Shown here one piece after another: positions 34,327-44,296 of a stretch of 64,000 nucleotides of DNA. Position 1 is the first letter of the stretch. Each line of letters starts with the position of its first letter. The translations under genes were made by a program, and so were the position numbers. This DNA is from Afipia sp049747295 (GTDB lineage: Bacteria > Pseudomonadota > Alphaproteobacteria > Rhizobiales > Xanthobacteraceae). The stretch lies in contig NZ_JBMHJM010000001.1 of the NCBI RefSeq assembly GCF_049747295.1, positions 3,224,001-3,288,000 on the forward strand. The letters run 5' to 3'. Below the pieces are notes generated by a model. The model searched no databases. It was not told the DNA's origin and saw nothing but the letters and a program-made list of their open reading frames with translations.

Positions 34327-35313
34327 GTGGGAACGTTCAAAGCAATCAGAATCGACAAGGCTGAAAAGGGCACCACGGCGGCGCTGACGCAGTTCGACGA
34401 AGCGGAGCTGATGGACGGCGACGTGACCGTTGCCGTCGAATGGTCGACCGTCAATTACAAGGATGGCCTTGCACTCACCGGCAAGTCACCGGTGGTCCGC
34501 CGCTTTCCGATGATCGCAGGCGTGGATTTCGCCGGCACCGTTCTGCAGTCCTCGCATCCGGCCTGGAAGGCAGGCGACAAGGTCGTCTCCACGGGATGGG
34601 GCTTGGGTGAAACGCATCTGGGCGCCTATGCCGAGAAGGCCCGCGTGAAAGGCGACTGGCTCGTGCGCCTGCCGGACGGCATGACGACGCAGCAAGCCAT
34701 GGCGATCGGCACCGCAGGCTTCACCGCGATGCTGTCCGTGCTGGCTCTGGAAAAGCACGGCCTCACGCCGAAAGACGGACCGATCGTGGTCACAGGCGCT
34801 GCAGGCGGGGTGGGATCGGTCGCGGTCGCGCTGCTGGCGAAGCTCGGTTTTCACGTCATCGCCTCGACCGGCCGTTCAGCTGAGAGCGGTTACTTGAAGG
34901 ATTTGGGCGCAGCCGAGATCATCGATCGGAATGAACTGTCGGCACCCGGAAAGCCGCTTGCGAAGGAGCGCTGGGCAGGCGGCATCGACAGCGTTGGCTC
35001 GACCACGCTGGCCAACCTGCTCTCCATGACGAAGTATCGTGGTGCGATTGCCGCGTGTGGTCTTGCTGGCGGCATGGACCTGCCGTCGTCCGTCGCCCCC
35101 TTCATTTTGCGTGGAGTGTGCCTTTTGGGCATCGATTCCGTGATGTGCCCGATCGGCCCCCGCAGGGAGGCCTGGGGACGCCTTGCGACGGATCTCGATC
35201 ACGCCAAACTTGCTGAAATCACTCAGGAAGTTGGTCTTGAGGATGTCTTCGATATCGGCCCGAAGATCCTTGCCGGCCAGGTGCGCGGCCGACTTGTGGT
35301 GAAAATTTCCTGA
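34327..35313 (+). CDS. acrylyl-CoA reductase/quinone oxidoreductase-like protein (YhdH/AcuI family)
   Basis: A 328-residue medium-chain dehydrogenase/reductase without structural zinc cysteines. VEWSTVNYKDGLALTGKSPVV-like N-terminal region, VTGAAGGVGSVAVALLAKLG near 160 (NADPH-binding) and the YhdH-type C-terminus GQVRGRLVVKIS are visible. AcuI enzymes reduce acryloyl-CoA to propionyl-CoA with NADPH, and YhdH-like proteins have broader substrates. The GTG at 34327 has GGGAG upstream. It is monocistronic and divergent from nadABC across a 300-bp gap. Confidence 0.9.
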   Translation: MGTFKAIRIDKAEKGTTAALTQFDEAELMDGDVTVAVEWSTVNYKDGLALTGKSPVVRRFPMIAGVDFAGTVLQSSHPAWKAGDKVVSTGWGLGETHLGAYAEKARVKGDWLVRLPDGMTTQQAMAIGTAGFTAMLSVLALEKHGLTPKDGPIVVTGAAGGVGSVAVALLAKLGFHVIASTGRSAESGYLKDLGAAEIIDRNELSAPGKPLAKERWAGGIDSVGSTTLANLLSMTKYRGAIAACGLAGGMDLPSSVAPFILRGVCLLGIDSVMCPIGPRREAWGRLATDLDHAKLAEITQEVGLEDVFDIGPKILAGQVRGRLVVKIS

Positions 35314-35332
35314 GGACGTTCAGATTTTACAA

Positions 35333-35368
35333 ACCATACTGCGCCAATGTTGCCATGGTTAGTATGGT
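35333..35368. repeat. inverted repeat downstream of the acuI-like gene
   Basis: ACCATACT (35333-35340) and AGTATGGT (35361-35368) form an 8-bp perfect repeat around a 20-nt loop, in the gap before the secreted hypothetical gene. It could be a weak terminator or a regulator site. No T-run follows. Confidence 0.4.
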
Positions 35369-35452
35369 AATCAGTGGGTTAAGGGGTAAACCGGCCAGGA
35401 TTGATCTTGGACGGCTTGCCGTACTCGCAAGTTTAGTCAGTGGAGTCGCCGT

Positions 35453-35995
35453 ATGCTCACGCGTATCGTTTTGGGAGCCCTTCTTGCTGGGGCGGTGACG
35501 GTTCCTGCTCTCGCCGAAACCATGAATGCGGATGAAGCCCGTAAATTCGTCGCCGGCAAATTGTTTTCCTTCAACTGCTTCGATGGCACGAAGGGCATGG
35601 GCAAGATCCTCGACGACGGTTCGGCCCAGGGTGCGGTTCAGTTCGGCGGCGCGGGCGCAATGCGCCACATGCGTCTGCCAGTCAACACGATCCAGGTGCG
35701 AGGCCAGCAGATCTGCGCCTCCATCAAGGGGATGCCGTTCGACCCGTGTTTCAATCTGAACAAGAATGACAATGTGAGTTTCCGCGGCTCCGTGTCTGGC
35801 CTGGGCTTCGCATATTGCGATTTCCGCCGTCAGGGCAATGGCCGCGTATTTCTTGCGCGCGCGATCTCTCGCCCGCGCTCGCTGCGTCCGCCGTCTCCGA
35901 CACGATCGGCCGATGCCACGCGTCCGGAGCCTGCGCACACGCCTTCGGTCCGGCATGAGCCTGAGCTCGAGTTGCGTCGTTCGTCTGCCGAGTAA
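35453..35995 (+). CDS. secreted hypothetical protein
   Basis: A 180-residue protein with a signal peptide (MLTRIVLGALLAGAVTVPALA), then a globular region to about residue 130 containing FNCFDGTKGMGKILDDGS, IKGMPFDPCFNLNKNDN and FAYCDFRRQ, with three cysteines. A Pro/Arg/Ser-rich tail of about 45 residues ends the protein. The N-terminal part resembles uncharacterised periplasmic proteins of Bradyrhizobiaceae; no function is known. It is convergent with the DUF2339 gene. Confidence 0.75.
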   Translation: MLTRIVLGALLAGAVTVPALAETMNADEARKFVAGKLFSFNCFDGTKGMGKILDDGSAQGAVQFGGAGAMRHMRLPVNTIQVRGQQICASIKGMPFDPCFNLNKNDNVSFRGSVSGLGFAYCDFRRQGNGRVFLARAISRPRSLRPPSPTRSADATRPEPAHTPSVRHEPELELRRSSAE

Positions 35996-36063
35996 GCCCG
36001 GCAGACCTACAGCATCATCTCGTCAAATCGAACAGCACCGTAAGGTTGTCTGAAGAAAATGAC

Positions 36064-38762
36064 TCATGAACCGGCGGCAGGTGTCGCCGGTGGAGTTGCG
36101 CGCGTCTGCTTGAACAGGAGGCGCTGATACAGCCAGCCGATGGCAACGAGCACCAGGCCCAGACCGATGAAGGAGAACGCGCGATAGGCGCCGGTCAAGT
36201 TCGACATATCGATCAGAAACACTTTCAAGACCGTAAGCGCGATGATCACTGCCGAGGCAAGTCTCGCCCGCTGTGAAGGCAGCAGCAGCCCTGCACCGAG
36301 CAGGATCACTCCCAGCGCTAGCCACGCGACGGAATAGGTATACTGCTCCACATCCAAGGTCGCTCCATAACTCATCAGCGGGCCATGATAGAGACGGCGG
36401 ATCTGGAACGTCACGTATGCCAACGCTAAGACCAGTGCGCCTGCCGCAATGGTATGGGCATAAGCGGCCGGCCGTCGTCCGGCGACCGCATAAGACAACA
36501 GCAACGCCAGGATCGCGGGCATCGCATAACCGAGCAGGAGCACATTGACGAATGCTCCCTCGACGCGGATCGGCCAGATCATCGGATTTTCCAGCACGAA
36601 CAGGCCGCCGACGATCGCGACGCCTGCGAGCACGGTGAGCAATATCGCGGAGACGTTGTGAACGATGCTGCCAGACCGAACACGCAGCCGCTCAGGCCGA
36701 GTGCCATGGCCAGGGCGACACACACCTGCAATGCGACTTCTGTCAGTCCGGATGATGCACGATAGATGTCGCCGTTGTTGATGAAGTGACGAATCTCCAC
36801 GAACGCCAGCAGCACGGTGAAGAGGATCGCCGCGGATTCCACCGCACGGAGTGGAGCATCGTCAGCGCGGCGGCGCATGAAGATACTCGCCAACCAGAAC
36901 GACAGCGCGGGTATCCCGTAGCCGAGCAGGAGCCAGTTGAAGATCGGCGTGGTGCCGACGTCGTTGCCGACGATCCGAGGCTCGTATCCGATGCGCAGCA
37001 CAACAATGCCGGCGAGAATGGCTGCGAGCGAACGCAGGAAAGGGATCGGACGCTGCATCGAGATCCAGGCGGTGCCCAGCGACATCAGCGCGAGTGCAAT
37101 CGTCAACCACCCCTTTTCAAGCGCGAAGGTGAAGGCCAGGGCCAGTGCCGCAAGGGTGCCTGTTGCGAACAGCGCGGTCGAGATCATCTGACCGGGACGC
37201 GCGTCGCGTTTGGCCAGAAGTTCGGTTGCCGCCGCAAATGCCGCAGCTAGTGCGACAGCGACAACCGCGAAGGGAATAGAGCGGTCGAGGTGGGCAATGC
37301 GGGCATAAAGAGCAACCAGCAAGGCCAGCGGCGTGAACACACCCGCGGCAGACCAGACGACCGGAACGATCGCGCTGATGGAGCGGCCCTGTGCGAGAAA
37401 CCCGGCAATCCCGAAGGCTGCGGCAAAGCCCGCCGCAGTGGTCAGATGGAGACTGATGGACCCGTCATCTGCACGAGAGCCGATTCCGGGCATCGCACCG
37501 CCGGGAACGACGGCAAGATCAGGATTGGCACGGATCGCCCATTCCGCAAACACGACGAAGACAAAGAGGGCTGCTGCTCCAATGGAACTGGTGGCGGACT
37601 CAGCACGCCAGACGATGGCAATGGTCGCAGCGACCAGCAACGCAAAGACAATCATCGCGGCACTGGCATGATTGGTGGTCAGTACCAGCGCCATTGCGCC
37701 AAACAGGAACGCCGTCAGCGAAATGGACGAGACCGGTTCGATGCGTCCGGGCTCACGGGAAGGCCCGAACATGAATCCGGTCACCACAAGCAAAGCGGCG
37801 AGCGCAAAACTCACGATGATGTCGAAGGCGTGGGGCGCAAGCGTTTCCGGGTCCGAAATGTCGAACATCATCCACGCGACGCCGAACGCAATGGTCGTCA
37901 GGGCAAGCCATCGCCACAAGCGGATGCGGGCGAGGCCAAAGGCGGCGGCGGTGACAATTGCGATGTAAATGTAAAGCGCCCAGTGATCCGGCGCGTCCGA
38001 TGACACCAGAACCGGCGTGATGAATGCGCCGATCACGCCGAGGCCTGCCAGCGCCGGCCCGTGCAACAACGCTGCAGCCAGTGTTCCCAGTGCGACAAGT
38101 CCGAGAAGTCCGAACGCGACGGGAGGTGCGAGAAATCCGTAGAGCGCGTAAGCGGCATAGACCGTCGCAAATGCTACGGCCGTGCCCGCTGCTGTGAGAA
38201 TGGCTGGGATGTTGGCGATGGTTGATGGGGATGCTGACGATGCGTTTTCTTTGCGGCGCGTAAATTCGCCGCCGCCAAGTAACCCCAATGCGAACAGGCC
38301 ACCGAGCAAGACGCGCACGCCGGGGCCGAGCAGGCCAGCCTCGATGGAATACTTGACCAGGAACAAGCCACCCAGTGCGAGCGTCAAGCCACCGATCCAG
38401 ACCACCCAGCGCGTCCCGAGCCGTTCCTCCAACCCGGGTCGTGTCGCAACCGCTTGTTCGGGCGACGTGCCGGACGAGGAAACGTCGGGCTGAGCGGGTT
38501 GTGCGGGTGTCTCGACAGAGTCAGCCGGAGCTGCAGAAGTGAACGGTGGTGGTGACACCGTTGCGGCCGTTTCTGCGGGCTCTGGAGAGATCGGTGGTGC
38601 AGCCGGAGTATCCAAGATCGACGTCGCAGATGTGCGCGGAATCCCGCCGGCGATCGATGCTTCCAGTTGGCTGAGCCGTGCCGTGAGCTCGAGAGATCTT
38701 TTGTTGGCCTTGCGGGCGACGAAGACAGCAAAGAGCGCAATGAGAAAAGCAATGGTTTCCAT
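36064..38762 (-). pseudogene. DUF2339 multi-span membrane protein, frameshifted
   Basis: Two overlapping minus-strand frames together make one DUF2339 protein of about 899 residues. The upstream part (38762 to about 36690) has an N-terminal helix, a coiled coil, a Pro/Ala-rich linker and many membrane segments. It loses sense after AMALGLS. The downstream frame resumes with RLRVRSGSIVHNVSAI and gives six further membrane segments to 36064. The shift near 36690 equals the loss of one base. No slippery heptamer is visible, so mutation or a base-calling error are the options. The start ATG at 38760-38762 (METIAFLIALF) follows GGGGGG. Function of DUF2339 is unknown. Confidence 0.8.
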
Positions 38763-38853
38763 CAATCCCCCCTGCGTCATCCGACCCGGTCTGTGCGCCG
38801 AGATCCGGTGACGCAATGCTTAAGCGGCCCCGACAGGCCGCCCCTTGAAATGT

Positions 38854-39837
38854 CTATCGGCGTCCCCGCACGCGCAAACCTGGCGCGGGGCGTTCCTGCA
38901 AAACTTCGCGTCGGAAACGAAATAGCGCGGCAGGCCGCCCGCCCGTCTGGGTGGACATTTCACCGGTCGGCTCGACCAGCGCACCTGCATCCACCAGCCG
39001 GCGGAAGTTTTGCTTGTGCAAATGACGCCCCGAGATGGCTTCGACGGTGCGCTGCAGATCTGTGAGTGTGAATTCGGAGGGAAGAAGTTCAAAAACGACG
39101 GGGCGATATTTCAGCTTGGCGCGCAGCCGCGCGATGGCGGTCGCAAGAATCCGCCGGTGATCGAACCGCATCGCGATACCGAGCGGCGGCAATACATCTC
39201 GCGCCAACGCCGCGGGCCGGCCGTCGCGCCGGGATTCCTCGATCAGTCCCGCCTCGTAGAGCAGTTCGTAGCGGTCGAGGACCCGCTCTTCATCCCAGTG
39301 CGCGCCGTCGATACCGAAATAAAGCCTGACACGGTCGCCGCGCGCCAAGGCACGCTCGGCATTTGATGTTTCAGATTGCGCGGCCCAGTCGCGCAGCGCC
39401 GGAAGGATGTCCTTCTCGATGAGGGCGGGGCGCTCCTCACGCCAATCTTCCCAGGGAAAATATCGATACCAGGGCTCAAACGTGGCTCCCGCCACCTGCG
39501 GTTTCGATGTGTTGTCCGCCGCACGCGTCAGTGCCAGATAGCCGACGGAGGCGACATGCGCGTCGGTGTCGCCGCGCTGGGCGTGACGTCCACGATCGCC
39601 AAATGTGTAAAGCTGTTCCGCGTAACCCAGCCGCAAACCCGTCTGTTCCTGCACCCACGCACGCAGGCCGATTTCGAACGTGCGATGAGTCACGGCATCG
39701 AATGGGCCGAAAGGTAACCCTGCGAGTTTCTCGCCATCGCCGCCCGGTGCCGTCAGAATGAGCGGCTCATTGCCATCGAAGGAGACGATAGCGGCCGTCA
39801 ATCCGATCTCGATCGGAATGAGAACTTTGTCGATCAT
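38854..39837 (-). CDS. nadQ: NadQ-type transcriptional regulator of NAD synthesis (COG4111)
   Basis: The 327-residue protein has a degenerate NUDIX-like N-terminal domain (about 1-160: IEIGLTAAIVSFDGNEPLIL, then RTFEIGLRAWVQEQTGLRLG in place of the catalytic NUDIX box). A C-terminal winged-helix half contains FTLTDLQRTVEAISGRHLHK, NFRRLVDAGALVEPTGE and GRPAALFRFRRE, as in NrtR/NadQ regulators. The lost catalytic glutamates fit a ligand sensor rather than a hydrolase. The nadABC promoter 5 kb away carries a matching-size palindrome. The name NadQ is from family resemblance. Confidence 0.8.
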   Translation of the reverse strand: MIDKVLIPIEIGLTAAIVSFDGNEPLILTAPGGDGEKLAGLPFGPFDAVTHRTFEIGLRAWVQEQTGLRLGYAEQLYTFGDRGRHAQRGDTDAHVASVGYLALTRAADNTSKPQVAGATFEPWYRYFPWEDWREERPALIEKDILPALRDWAAQSETSNAERALARGDRVRLYFGIDGAHWDEERVLDRYELLYEAGLIEESRRDGRPAALARDVLPPLGIAMRFDHRRILATAIARLRAKLKYRPVVFELLPSEFTLTDLQRTVEAISGRHLHKQNFRRLVDAGALVEPTGEMSTQTGGRPAALFRFRREVLQERPAPGLRVRGRR

Positions 39838-39869
39838 GGCACCTCGGTCATTCGCATGGGACCGTGCGC

Positions 39870-40376
39870 TTATTCAAGATCGACGCGAAACGGCCGGCCT
39901 TCGACACTCATGTTGCCTGGCCCCATCTCATCCAGTGCGCGGATCATGCGGCCGTCCCGGCCGAGCACGCGATCGGCGAGCGTCACAATCAGCCGATTGG
40001 GAAAGGCGCTCGGTGATGCCGTGCGGATCTGCCGGGCGATCGCAGCTTCATCGCGATGCGGATTGAGGGCGCACGCGGCCATGAACGCACTTGCGGACGA
40101 ACGGCTGATCCCGGCATAGCAGTGGATCACCATCGGCGCCGCGCGATCCCATCCGCGAATGAAGGTCAAAGCTCGCATGATGTGAGCTTCGGACGGCACG
40201 ACGAAACCTTCCGCAGGTTCGGTGATGTCGTCCATCGAGATCAGCAGGTGATTGGCCTCCTGCACCGAAGCCGGACGCACCACCTTGCTGACATTGCCCA
40301 TGACGGTGAGGATATGGCGTGCGCCGGTGGCTTCAACAGTTGCGGGCAGGGCAGCGAGCGAACAAACGTGGATCAT
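39870..40376 (-). CDS. protein tyrosine phosphatase-like protein
   Basis: A 168-residue protein of the dual-specificity phosphatase fold with the signature HCYAGISRSSA near residue 100, a Cys-x5-Arg phosphate loop. The aspartate acting as general acid may be in ISMDDITEP upstream. The ATG at 40374-40376 (MIHVCSLAALPATVEATGAR) fits the family of about 165 residues seen in rhizobia. The gene follows 32 bp after nadQ's start in the opposite direction of reading, so it lies upstream of nadQ on the same strand and may be co-transcribed. Substrate unknown. Confidence 0.85.
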   Translation of the reverse strand: MIHVCSLAALPATVEATGARHILTVMGNVSKVVRPASVQEANHLLISMDDITEPAEGFVVPSEAHIMRALTFIRGWDRAAPMVIHCYAGISRSSASAFMAACALNPHRDEAAIARQIRTASPSAFPNRLIVTLADRVLGRDGRMIRALDEMGPGNMSVEGRPFRVDLE

Positions 40377-40440
40377 GGCAGGCCTTCTGACTAGTGACGG
40401 CAATTATAGGCATCCGCGCCGCAAACCGCCACCGCGAAGG

Positions 40441-41052
40441 CTATTTGAACAATGTCTTGAAGCGGGCCAGGAACTGCTTTTCGGCCCGGCCGGCTGACCA
40501 CGGTGTCACATAGTCGCGCTCGCTCGCCGCCGGCAATTTGGGGTCACGGCCGAACAGGCGTTTTGCTTCCGCCTCCGAGAAGCCCGCAATGTGAGTGGCT
40601 TCAAGATAGGCTGCGCCTATGTCGGCGGCTTTGATCTGCTGCTCGATCTCATCGGGCAGCACAGCGGGCAATCCGAACCGGATGTGGATAGCGGCGAGCA
40701 GGCGCTTTTCCACGACCTTGTAGGAGCCGCCGATCACAGCCTTGAACGGCGAAATCATGTCGCCGATCACATATTCCGGCGCATCGTGCAGCATCGCTGC
40801 GAGCCGTATCTCATGATCGATGCGCGGATTCTGGGTGCGCAACACCGCTTCGACAAGCAGCGTATGCTGCGCCACCGAGAAAATGTGCGCGCCATGCGTT
40901 TGGCCGTTCCAGCGGGCGACACGCGCCAGACCATGCGCGATATCCTCGACCTCGATATCGAGCGGCGAGGGATCAAGCAGATCAAGACGGCGTCCGGACA
41001 GCATTCGTTGCCATGCCCGTGCCGTTGAGCTGGAAGATTTTCGGGAGCTCAT
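40441..41052 (-). CDS. HD-domain phosphohydrolase (YfbR-like)
   Basis: A 203-residue HD protein: HIFSVAQHTLLVEAVL and AAMLHDAPEYVIGDMISPFK supply the His and His-Asp metal ligands, and IKAADIGAAYLEATH the final aspartate. YfbR-type enzymes dephosphorylate deoxynucleoside monophosphates. The ATG at 41050-41052 overlaps the tag stop codon as ATGA, so translation is coupled. The longer open frame to 41295 is not used. Its role beside a DNA glycosylase (nucleotide pool care) is only suggestive. Confidence 0.88.
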   Translation of the reverse strand: MSSRKSSSSTARAWQRMLSGRRLDLLDPSPLDIEVEDIAHGLARVARWNGQTHGAHIFSVAQHTLLVEAVLRTQNPRIDHEIRLAAMLHDAPEYVIGDMISPFKAVIGGSYKVVEKRLLAAIHIRFGLPAVLPDEIEQQIKAADIGAAYLEATHIAGFSEAEAKRLFGRDPKLPAASERDYVTPWSAGRAEKQFLARFKTLFK

Positions 41053-41672
41053 TTCACTTTCAGGCGCGCCGGGCGCTTCGCCTTGCCGCACGATTCGTGG
41101 CAATGACACGTGACAAGATGATCGTTGACCATGCCGGTGGCCTGCATGAAGGCGTAGACGATCGTTGGCCCGACGAATTTGAAACCGCGGGCGACAAGTT
41201 CTTTCGACATCTTCGTTGAGATCGGCGTCGCCGCGGGCACGGATGCGGTGGTCTTGAAATTGTTGATCTTGGGCTTGCCGTCGACGAAATCCCACAGAAA
41301 GGCTGAAAAGCCGGGACCTTCCTCCATGATTTTCAGGTAGGCCTTCGCGCTGTTGACCGTGCCCTCGATCTTGGCGCGGTTCCGCACGATACCGGCGTCA
41401 TTCATCAGCGCTGCGATTTTCTTGTCGCTGTAGCGCACGATCTTGGCAGGCTCGAAATCGTCGAACGCTTTGCGGAAGTTGTCGCGCTTGCGCAAGATGG
41501 TGATCCACGACAATCCGGCCTGGAAGCCGTCGAGAATGAGTTTCTCGAACAGCGCCCGGTCATCCCATTCCGGAACGCCCCATTCGGTGTCGTGATAGGC
41601 AATGTAGAGCGGATCCTCACCGGGCCATGGACAGCGATGCAGGCCATCGTCGTGCAGACGCGCGCGGGTCAT
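41049..41672 (-). CDS. tag: DNA-3-methyladenine glycosylase I
   Basis: The 207-residue Tag enzyme removes 3-methyladenine from alkylated DNA. RCPWPGEDPLYIAYHDTEWG with the catalytic-pocket tryptophan and glutamate is the N-terminal signature. LILDGFQAGLSWITILRKR is the helix-hairpin region, and GFKFVGPTIVYAFMQATGMVNDH followed by CHCH (zinc ligands) ends the domain. It overlaps ygfZ upstream and the HD gene downstream by ATGA, forming a tightly coupled three-gene unit. Confidence 0.96.
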   Translation of the reverse strand: MTRARLHDDGLHRCPWPGEDPLYIAYHDTEWGVPEWDDRALFEKLILDGFQAGLSWITILRKRDNFRKAFDDFEPAKIVRYSDKKIAALMNDAGIVRNRAKIEGTVNSAKAYLKIMEEGPGFSAFLWDFVDGKPKINNFKTTASVPAATPISTKMSKELVARGFKFVGPTIVYAFMQATGMVNDHLVTCHCHESCGKAKRPARLKVK

Positions 41673-42550
41673 GCGGAGGCTTTCTTCGGTGTGGTGCGGA
41701 CATCGTCGGGAGCAACAAGGCTAACGGGAGCGGCGCCCGCGACCAAGGGCAATCCTGCATCAAGAGCGTCGGTCACGCGATCTGTGCGCAACAGTGCCAA
41801 TCCAAGTCCTTCCGCCGACGAGCCCATGGTGCCGACCGGTTTATCACCCGCGAGGATGCTGACGCCAACACCGGGTGCCGGTCCATCGAATTTCACGCGA
41901 ATGGTGCGCGTTCGTGCAGTGCCGCGATGCTCCATGCGCGAGACAACTTCCTGTCCGACATAACATCCCTTGTCGAAGTCGACGCCATGCAGGCGGTCCA
42001 TGTTTGCCTCGTGTGGGAACGCATCCCCATAGATGAAATCGGTGCCGCCATTCGGTACGCCGCAGGCGATGCGATGCGCCTCATAGGCCTCGTTGCTCAC
42101 GAGCTCAGCACCAATCGCTGCCGCTGTCGCGCCTGCAAGATCATCAGGCACAAGAATGCGCCACCCGATTTCCGAGCTGCGTGGGTCTGCGAAGGCGAGG
42201 TCCGGCTTTGTGGCCGGTTCACCGCCCCAGACGGCGAGGACGCCGAGTTGGGAGGAGAGATTTTCGACGGTGACCTTGGCGCGCAATTTGTAGAAGCCGA
42301 GACGGTCGGCAAGAGATTGTGCCAGCGCCAGAGGGCAGTCGAACACAAAGCCGCCGCCGTGGGCGGCGGGTGCTTCCGTCACCAGAAAGTCCGCGATGAT
42401 CTTTCCCTGCGGCGTCAGCAGCGCGCCAAATCGGCCAATTCCGGGCTGAACCGGCTCGATATTGGTGGTGACAAGACCATCGAGAAAGCGGCGCGCATCG
42501 TCTCCGCTGACCTTGATGACGCCGCGATTCGGCAGAAACGCTGCTTTCAT
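41669..42550 (-). CDS. ygfZ: folate-binding Fe-S cluster protein YgfZ
   Basis: A 293-residue protein of the GcvT-like fold. It carries the YgfZ motif KGCYVGQEVVSRMEHRGTART near residue 195, whose cysteine is conserved, and acts with folate in maturing or repairing certain Fe-S enzymes. The N-terminus MKAAFLPNRGVIKVSGDDAR and LTPQGKIIADFLVTE agree with the family. First gene of the ygfZ-tag-HD operon, with an ATGA overlap to tag. It is divergent from the dihydroorotase gene across 126 bp. Confidence 0.94.
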   Translation of the reverse strand: MKAAFLPNRGVIKVSGDDARRFLDGLVTTNIEPVQPGIGRFGALLTPQGKIIADFLVTEAPAAHGGGFVFDCPLALAQSLADRLGFYKLRAKVTVENLSSQLGVLAVWGGEPATKPDLAFADPRSSEIGWRILVPDDLAGATAAAIGAELVSNEAYEAHRIACGVPNGGTDFIYGDAFPHEANMDRLHGVDFDKGCYVGQEVVSRMEHRGTARTRTIRVKFDGPAPGVGVSILAGDKPVGTMGSSAEGLGLALLRTDRVTDALDAGLPLVAGAAPVSLVAPDDVRTTPKKASA

Positions 42551-42676
42551 GGAGAATTTTCCGAAGTTCTTTGGGGAAATGCACCCGGTCGATATTACAT
42601 CCCAACGTAAGGCGCTAAGGTGCCGGCAACAAGGCCCGCCGAAAAGCCGGGCGTCAACATAAGACGAGCTTTGAGC

Positions 42677-44011
42677 GTGGCCCAGACATTTGATGTGATT
42701 CTAAAATCCGGCACCGTCGTCAACCAGGATGGCGAGGGCATACGCGATATCGGTATATCCGGCGGGCGTATCGCCGCGATCGGCGCGCTGGGAACCGCCA
42801 GTGCCGCCGAAGTGATCGACTGCAAAGGCCTGCACGTTCTGCCCGGCGTGATGGACACCCAGGTGCATTTCCGTGAGCCGGGGCTGACCCACAAGGAAGA
42901 TCTCGAAACCGGTTCGCGCAGCGCTGTCATGGGCGGTGTCACGGCCGTGTTCGAGATGCCGAACACCAATCCGCTCACGGTCACGGAAGAAGCCTTCACA
43001 GCCAAGGTGAAAGCCGGCCATCACCGCATGCATTGCGACTACGCGTTCTTCATCGGTGGGACGCGTGAGAACGTGCAGGACCTGCCGGAGCTCGAGCGCG
43101 CGCCGGGCTGCGCCGGAGTCAAGGTTTTCATCGGCTCTTCGACCGGCACGCTGCTGGTCGAAGACGATGAGAGTTTGCGGCGCATTTTCAAGGTCATTCG
43201 GCGCCGTGCCGCGTTTCACGCCGAAGACGAGTACCGGCTCAACGATCGCAAAGGACATCGCATCGAAGGCGATGCCCGCTCACATCCAGTGTGGCGCGAT
43301 GAGATAGCGGCGCTGATGGCGACGCAGCGATTGGTAAATCTTGCGCGCGAGACCGGCAAGCGCATCCATGTTCTGCACATCTCGACCAAGGAAGAGATCG
43401 AGTATCTGCGCGATCACAAGGATGTCGCCTCATGCGAGGCCACGCCGCATCACCTGACATTGGCAGCTCCCGAAGCTTATGAACGGCTCGGGACCTTGGC
43501 GCAGATGAATCCGCCGGTGCGCGATGCCAGCCACCGCGACGGGATTTGGCGCGGCATCGAACAGGGCATCGTGGATGTTCTCGGATCCGATCATGCGCCG
43601 CATACGCTCGAGGAGAAATCCAAGACCTATCCGGCTTCGCCATCCGGCATGACCGGTGTGCAGACACTGGTACCGGTGATGCTCGATCACGTGAATGCAG
43701 GACGGCTGTCGCTGGCGCGTTTTGTCGATCTCACCAGTGCCGGTCCGGCGCGGCTGTTCAACATCGCCTGCAAGGGACGGATCGCGGCGGGTTACGATGC
43801 CGACTTCACCATCGTTGATCTCAAGCGTGAGGAGACGATCACCAACAAATGGGTGGCGTCGCGGGCGGGCTGGACGCCGTATGACGGTGTGAAGGTGAAG
43901 GGTTGGCCCGTCGGCACATTCGTGCGCGGACGGCGCGTGATGTGGCAGGGCGAACTGGCAACGCCGTCGACGGGCGAGACGATGCGCTTCCTGGAAACGC
44001 TGAAGCCCTGA
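42677..44011 (+). CDS. pyrC: dihydroorotase
   Basis: The 444-residue amidohydrolase closes carbamoyl-aspartate to dihydroorotate in pyrimidine synthesis. GVMDTQVHFREPGLTHKED has the HxR metal site, GVKVFIGSSTGTLLVEDDE the carboxylated lysine, and HVLHISTKEEIEYL and LGSDHAPHTLEEK the remaining ligands. The GTG at 42677 (VAQTFDVILKSG) is favoured because it opens the conserved beta domain; the frame extends further upstream. Rhizobia often have a second dihydroorotase beside pyrB. This one is solitary, so an allantoinase-like substrate is a minor alternative. Confidence 0.9.
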   Translation: MAQTFDVILKSGTVVNQDGEGIRDIGISGGRIAAIGALGTASAAEVIDCKGLHVLPGVMDTQVHFREPGLTHKEDLETGSRSAVMGGVTAVFEMPNTNPLTVTEEAFTAKVKAGHHRMHCDYAFFIGGTRENVQDLPELERAPGCAGVKVFIGSSTGTLLVEDDESLRRIFKVIRRRAAFHAEDEYRLNDRKGHRIEGDARSHPVWRDEIAALMATQRLVNLARETGKRIHVLHISTKEEIEYLRDHKDVASCEATPHHLTLAAPEAYERLGTLAQMNPPVRDASHRDGIWRGIEQGIVDVLGSDHAPHTLEEKSKTYPASPSGMTGVQTLVPVMLDHVNAGRLSLARFVDLTSAGPARLFNIACKGRIAAGYDADFTIVDLKREETITNKWVASRAGWTPYDGVKVKGWPVGTFVRGRRVMWQGELATPSTGETMRFLETLKP

Positions 44012-44029
44012 GGTCTTCAGGGTTGCGAT

Positions 44030-44296
44030 TTACTGCTTGAACGAGACGATGGAAAACTCGCCGCTGCGAACACGGCCGGCGAGACCTTCCACGAATGTCG
44101 CAACAGCGTCCTCGCCATAGGTGCCGACCAGTTCGGCAAATGCGGCGAACAGGCTTGCTTGCGCGAGGCAATCGCCGTCTACGCCGTCATGGCGGGCTTC
44201 CGCCCATGCCTCGTTGAGATAACTCAGTGCAGCCTGCTTCTGCTCGTGATCGGGCAAAAGGTCGCGACCGGACGTTAAATAAGAACGGTAGGTCAT
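44030..44296 (-). CDS. hypothetical protein, conserved-looking
   Basis: An 88-residue, acidic, helical protein: MTYRSYLTSGRDLLPDHEQK, then AALSYLNEAWAEARHDGVDG, CLAQASLFAAFAELVGTYGE and AVATFVEGLAGRVRSGEFS. No membrane segment or signal. Clean ATG at 44294-44296 and codon use like its neighbours. I recognise no family; the regular helices suggest a small adaptor. The 180-bp gap upstream (to 44477) holds only a CCCCC-TTT-GGGGG hairpin. Confidence 0.65.
   Translation of the reverse strand: MTYRSYLTSGRDLLPDHEQKQAALSYLNEAWAEARHDGVDGDCLAQASLFAAFAELVGTYGEDAVATFVEGLAGRVRSGEFSIVSFKQ

Noticed and set aside
35327..35956. 209-codon minus-strand frame opposite the secreted hypothetical gene
   Set aside because: The plus-strand frame has a clear signal peptide and start; the minus frame is arginine-rich shadow sequence.
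36661..36720. Programmed -1 frameshifting in the DUF2339 gene
   Set aside because: No X-XXY-YYZ slippery heptamer or adjacent strong stem is visible at the switch point.
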